Of a DNA stretch of 37,757 nucleotides, positions 34,515 to 37,757 are shown piece by piece; the first letter of the stretch is position 1; every line of letters starts with the position of its first letter. The stretch is from Kiritimatiellia bacterium (lineage in GTDB: Bacteria > Verrucomicrobiota > Kiritimatiellia > UBA8416 > JADHWI01), in NCBI GenBank assembly GCA_016783565.1, contig JADHWI010000022.1, positions 1 through 37,757 of the forward strand, written 5' to 3'. The notes beneath the pieces are model-generated. The model was not told the DNA's origin and ran no database searches. It worked only from the letters and a program-made list of their open reading frames with translations. The position numbers and the translations under genes are program-made.

Positions 34515-36080
34515 ATGCATCGCAATAAACATAAATCCCTCACCCGTGCAAATCATACGGGTGTCATCGCTGTCTGCACATTTCTCTTACTCATCTTTTT
34601 GATCGCACTCCTGCTGAAGCAAGACAACAAAACGCATTCTTCCCGCCGTAACCTCGTGCTCTTCTGCGCAGCAGGCATGCGGCTGCCGATTGAACAAATC
34701 CGTCAGAATTTCGAACGCGAATGCGGAGTTACCGTTGATGTTCAATACGGGGGGTCCAATACTCTGCTCAGCCAACTTCAGGTGTCACGTACGGCAGACT
34801 TGTATCTCGCCGCTGACGACAGCTATCTTGAGATCGCCAGACAGAAAGAACTCGTGCGCGAAACGCTTTCCATCGCAACGATGGTACCCGTCGTGGTGGT
34901 AAAAAAGGGCAACCCCCGAAACATCAAAAACATTGCCGACCTGATCCAACCAGGAATTCGAATTGCGCTCGGCAACCCCGAACAGGCAGCCATTGGAAAG
35001 AAAACAAAACAAGCACTTCTAAACTCTGGACATTGGGATGCTCTGCAACGCCACGTGACACAATCCGGCGTATTCAAACCCACTGTCCCGGATGTCGCCA
35101 ATACCGTTCAAATCGGCAGCGTAGATGCAGGCATTGTCTGGTCCGCCACGGCTACACAAATACCTGAATTGGAAATCGTTCGCCTACCCGAATTAACAGC
35201 AGGAGCCAGTCAGATCACAGTCGGAATCACTAGCTGGAGCGAGCCTGCAAAAGAAGCCCTTCTCCTTGCCCGCTATATTTCAGGCGCCAATCGCGGGTTG
35301 AACACATTCAGAAAAATGGGATACGATCCCGTTCTCGGCGATCCCTGGGTTGCCAGCCCTGAGTTAACTTTTTTTTCCGGTTCCGTGAATCGTCGTGCAC
35401 TCGAACCGGTGATTAAACGGTTTGAGAAAAGGGAGGGGGTACGCCTGAATACGGTCTACAACGGATGCGGCATCCTGACAGCCCAAATGCGCACAATACG
35501 CGAAAGCAGCGACCCCGGCTTCCCGGATGTTTACATGGCCTGCGATGTCTACTACCTGGACACCGTGGCCGAGCTCTTTGGCGAGGGCACACGCATATCA
35601 CAAACCGATATTGTAATTGCCGTCGCAAAAGGCAACCCGAAAGGGATCGAAACACTTGCAGATCTGACAAAACCCGGCGTCCGCTTGGCCATCGGGCAAC
35701 CCGACCAATGCACAATCGGCGTGCTGACGCGTCGCCTTCTTGAATCCGCAGACCTTTACGAAAAGCTTCTCAACAGAAACGTGGTCACCCAAACAGCCAG
35801 TTCAGCCATGCTGGTTCCCGCAGTCACAACAGGTGCGGCGGATGCAACGCTTGCCTACAAGACTGACACGCTGGCAGAGAATGACCGCATCGATGTGATC
35901 ACTATAGACTCATCAGCAGCAAGAGCCGTACAGCCCTTCGCCGTGTCCAGAAAAACACCCTATAAACACATGGCAGCACGCTTGTTCAAAACAATTCTGA
36001 ACGCACGCCTTGACTTTGAAAAAGCGGGTTTCCAGTGGCGTCAAAAGGACATGCAGAAAACTGAAGAGGCGACACAATGA
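34515..36080 (+). CDS. Membrane-anchored double ModA-like binding protein
   Basis: The protein is about 521 residues from ATG 34515; the frame to 34446 overlaps the upstream gene. One N-terminal helix (about 15-34) anchors it. Two ModA-type solute-binding domains follow, at about 46-275 (LVLFCAAGMRLPIEQI, ADLYLAADDSYL) and 282-505 (LTFFSGSVNRRALEPV, PDVYMACDVYYL). Both carry the later segments KGNP, I/LADLxxPGxRxAxGxPxQ and a GxxDAxxxxxT-like stretch. Each lobe pair could bind an oxyanion such as molybdate or tungstate. The tandem fusion with a membrane anchor is unusual for a binding protein. It overlaps the permease gene as ATGA. Confidence 0.88.
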   Translation: MHRNKHKSLTRANHTGVIAVCTFLLLIFLIALLLKQDNKTHSSRRNLVLFCAAGMRLPIEQIRQNFERECGVTVDVQYGGSNTLLSQLQVSRTADLYLAADDSYLEIARQKELVRETLSIATMVPVVVVKKGNPRNIKNIADLIQPGIRIALGNPEQAAIGKKTKQALLNSGHWDALQRHVTQSGVFKPTVPDVANTVQIGSVDAGIVWSATATQIPELEIVRLPELTAGASQITVGITSWSEPAKEALLLARYISGANRGLNTFRKMGYDPVLGDPWVASPELTFFSGSVNRRALEPVIKRFEKREGVRLNTVYNGCGILTAQMRTIRESSDPGFPDVYMACDVYYLDTVAELFGEGTRISQTDIVIAVAKGNPKGIETLADLTKPGVRLAIGQPDQCTIGVLTRRLLESADLYEKLLNRNVVTQTASSAMLVPAVTTGAADATLAYKTDTLAENDRIDVITIDSSAARAVQPFAVSRKTPYKHMAARLFKTILNARLDFEKAGFQWRQKDMQKTEEATQ

Positions 36081-36922
36081 CGCCCACCACTAGAACATGG
36101 CGACCTCCGGGCAAACACTCAGATCGCGCTTTTATAGCTGTGTTCAGCATTATTCTAGCCACCTATGCCTTTTTGATTCTCCTGCTGCTTGTCGCCGACA
36201 TTGCCTACGTTGGATGGTCTCCTCAGAACAACTCTTCCTGGCCCTTCGCAGAAGCATTTCTCTCTGCATTTCGTTCCCCGGAGATACGGAGTGCGATGAC
36301 ACTGACGATGATTTCCTGCACGATCACAGCCATCCTTTCTGTTTTCGTGGCCATACCCGCAGGCTACTTGCTCTCGCGCTACCGCTTTCCGGGAAATCGT
36401 GCCGTGGACGCACTGCTGGATATTCCCATCGTGCTACCGCCCCTCGTAGTGGGATTGAGCCTTCTGATACTCTTTCAGTTTCTGCCACGCGGAATGCGTG
36501 AAGCCATTGTCTATGAGCGCCCGGCCGTCATCATTGCCCAGTTTGCAGTTTCCTGCGCATTTGCTGTTAGAATCATGCGCGCAGCTTTTGATCAAACCGA
36601 CGAGCGCTGTGCACAGGTAGCGCAAACACTGGGTTGCTCGCGACGCCAGGCCTTTCTGATGGTCGAACTGCCGGAGGCATGGCCCGGCGTACTCACTGCT
36701 GTCACCATAGCGTGGGCCAGGGCTCTAGGTGAATTTGGTCCATTGCTCATTTTTGCCGGTGCAACCCGCAACAAAACAGAAGTACTGTCGACCACCGTTT
36801 TTCTGGAATTGAGTATTGGCGATCTTTCAGCAGCGGTCACGGTATCATTGATCATGGTGACAGCCGCTGTGGCCGTCGTCCTGACCGCACGTACGTGGGG
36901 CTCACGGACATTTAACATTTGA
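36077..36922 (+). CDS. ModB-like molybdate/tungstate-type ABC permease
   Basis: The 281-residue protein has about six membrane helices and the binding-protein-dependent permease loop that contacts the ATPase: AQTLGCSRRQAFLMVELPEA, then GVLTAVTIAWARALGEFGP. LIFAGATRNKTEVLSTTVFLELS is the ModB/CysT-type continuation. It should form a homodimeric channel served by the double binding protein and the following ATPase. The start ATGA overlaps the preceding stop. Whether the ion is molybdate, tungstate or sulfate cannot be read from the permease. Confidence 0.92.
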   Translation: MTPTTRTWRPPGKHSDRAFIAVFSIILATYAFLILLLLVADIAYVGWSPQNNSSWPFAEAFLSAFRSPEIRSAMTLTMISCTITAILSVFVAIPAGYLLSRYRFPGNRAVDALLDIPIVLPPLVVGLSLLILFQFLPRGMREAIVYERPAVIIAQFAVSCAFAVRIMRAAFDQTDERCAQVAQTLGCSRRQAFLMVELPEAWPGVLTAVTIAWARALGEFGPLLIFAGATRNKTEVLSTTVFLELSIGDLSAAVTVSLIMVTAAVAVVLTARTWGSRTFNI

Positions 36923-36929
36923 GGAATGA

Positions 36930-37598
36930 ATGATTGTTCTGGATCATATCGACATCAATCAAGGCGCGTTCAGCGTGCGTAACGTGTGCATGAACATCCC
37001 GCAGAATGCCTACGCCGTCTTAATGGGAAGTACAGGCTCCGGAAAAACAACTCTTCTGGAAATCATTTGCGGCCTGCGCCAACCAGATTGCGGGCGAGTC
37101 CTGCTCAATGAATGCGACGTCACACACGCCACACCAGCAGCACGGGACGTAGGCTATGTCCCCCAGGACGGCGCGCTCTTTAAAACCATGACTGTCTTTG
37201 AGCAACTTGCCTTCTCTCTGGTCGTGCGACGAGAACACCATAGCGCAATTGAGACCCGTGTATCTGAGTTGGCCGGTCTCCTGGACATCGAGCATATTCT
37301 GGATAGAACCCCGGCAGGCTTGAGCGGAGGCGAGCGCCAACGTGTAGCCCTGGGGAGAGCCCTGTCCTTTCGCCCCGGCATCCTCTTACTGGACGAGCCC
37401 CTCACCGCTCTGGATGATGAAACCCGTTCACAGATCATGCACTTACTCAAACAGGTACAGCAACACACCGGCGTCACAGTCCTGCATGTAACCCACAACC
37501 GCAGTGAGGCGGAACAACTTGGCACAATGATGCTATGCATCAGCAACGGTTGCGTACAGGCCCTGACACAGGATAAGAAAGAAGAGAGTTACGTATGA
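36930..37598 (+). CDS. ModC-like ABC transporter ATPase, no TOBE domain
   Basis: The 222-residue ATPase has Walker A GSTGSGKTT, the segment VGYVPQDGALFKTMTVFEQL, the signature LSGGERQR, Walker B ILLLDEPLTALD and VTHNRSEAE. It ends soon after the ATPase core, so it lacks the C-terminal TOBE regulatory domain that binds oxyanion in full-length ModC. It lies seven bases after the permease gene, with GAGGA upstream, and overlaps the MoaD-like gene as ATGA. It powers the ModB-like permease. Confidence 0.92.
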   Translation: MIVLDHIDINQGAFSVRNVCMNIPQNAYAVLMGSTGSGKTTLLEIICGLRQPDCGRVLLNECDVTHATPAARDVGYVPQDGALFKTMTVFEQLAFSLVVRREHHSAIETRVSELAGLLDIEHILDRTPAGLSGGERQRVALGRALSFRPGILLLDEPLTALDDETRSQIMHLLKQVQQHTGVTVLHVTHNRSEAEQLGTMMLCISNGCVQALTQDKKEESYV

Positions 37599-37757
37599 GA
37601 ATTACGGTGGAATACACTGCACAACTTCGCATGCAAGCAGGCTGCGAAGCCGAAACCTTCGACCTGCCGCCTGACGCCAATCTCAAATGTGCTCTACAAG
37701 CCATTGTTATCAAACACGGAAAGGATGTTGCGGACCTTTTACTGGATGACACCCAAG
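37595..37757 (+). CDS. MoaD/ThiS-like sulfur-carrier protein (5' part)
   Basis: Fifty-four codons are visible before the window ends. MRITVEYTAQLRMQAGCEAETFDLP has the first beta-strand and the AxLRxxAG phrase of MoaD, followed by NLKCALQAIVIKHG as the helix. This ubiquitin-like family supplies sulfur for molybdopterin (or thiazole) synthesis through a C-terminal GG, which lies outside the window. The start overlaps the ATPase stop as ATGA. The neighbourhood of a molybdate/tungstate-type transporter favours the molybdopterin role. Confidence 0.75.
   Translation, partial: MRITVEYTAQLRMQAGCEAETFDLPPDANLKCALQAIVIKHGKDVADLLLDDTQ

Overview
The window is 37.8 kb of gene-dense bacterial chromosome at roughly 50-55% GC by eye, with mostly short intergenic gaps and many ATGA stop/start overlaps. 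I see no tRNA, rRNA, CRISPR array, insertion sequence or phage gene. The gene style suggests the PVC superphylum, perhaps Kiritimatiellota or Lentisphaerae: a zinc-ribbon Ser/Thr kinase with a long extracytoplasmic region, an FHA-sigma54 activator, a MATLTQVLREE-type XRE regulator and a DUF4080-like radical SAM protein. This taxonomic guess is an inference from protein style, not from a marker gene. FeoAB, radical SAM chemistry and a molybdate/tungstate-type uptake operon would fit an anaerobic or microaerobic life.

Layout. 1-359 is the 3' end of a NahK-like sugar kinase. 439-5341 (minus) is a sensory operon: a truncated Cache-like membrane protein, a PAS/GAF hybrid histidine kinase and a B12-binding radical SAM protein. 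5523-6674 is a class V aminotransferase. 6794-8389 holds a soluble histidine kinase with a Rossmann-like N-terminus, converging on a stand-alone receiver. 8545-9891 (minus) is an FHA-sigma54 activator. 10113-15121 (plus) is argC, parB, an M28 lipoprotein peptidase, a tiny membrane peptide and glutamine-dependent nadE. 15128-19641 (minus) holds an XRE regulator with its own promoter and inverted repeat, then lgt, rluD-like, psd, pssA and a family-4-type uracil-DNA glycosylase homologue with an altered motif.

19794-24404 (plus) is a membrane-spanning Ser/Thr kinase and a kinase-less partner that share the same extracytoplasmic C-terminal domain. Directly behind it come gcvT, gcvPA and gcvPB of the glycine cleavage system, without gcvH. 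28491-31353 is a DtxR/MntR-type regulator with feoA and feoB. 31467 to the end is one tightly packed run: an FtsX/MacB-like permease, its ATPase, an exported Cys-rich tail-anchored protein, a membrane-anchored binding protein made of two fused ModA-like domains, a ModB-like permease, a ModC-like ATPase, and the start of a MoaD/ThiS-like protein cut by the window end. This last run looks like a metal (molybdate or tungstate) acquisition and cofactor locus that continues beyond the window.

The best candidates for undescribed biology are the Rossmann-histidine kinase, the kinase/partner pair with its shared domain and repeated motif, and the composite operon from 31467 onward.
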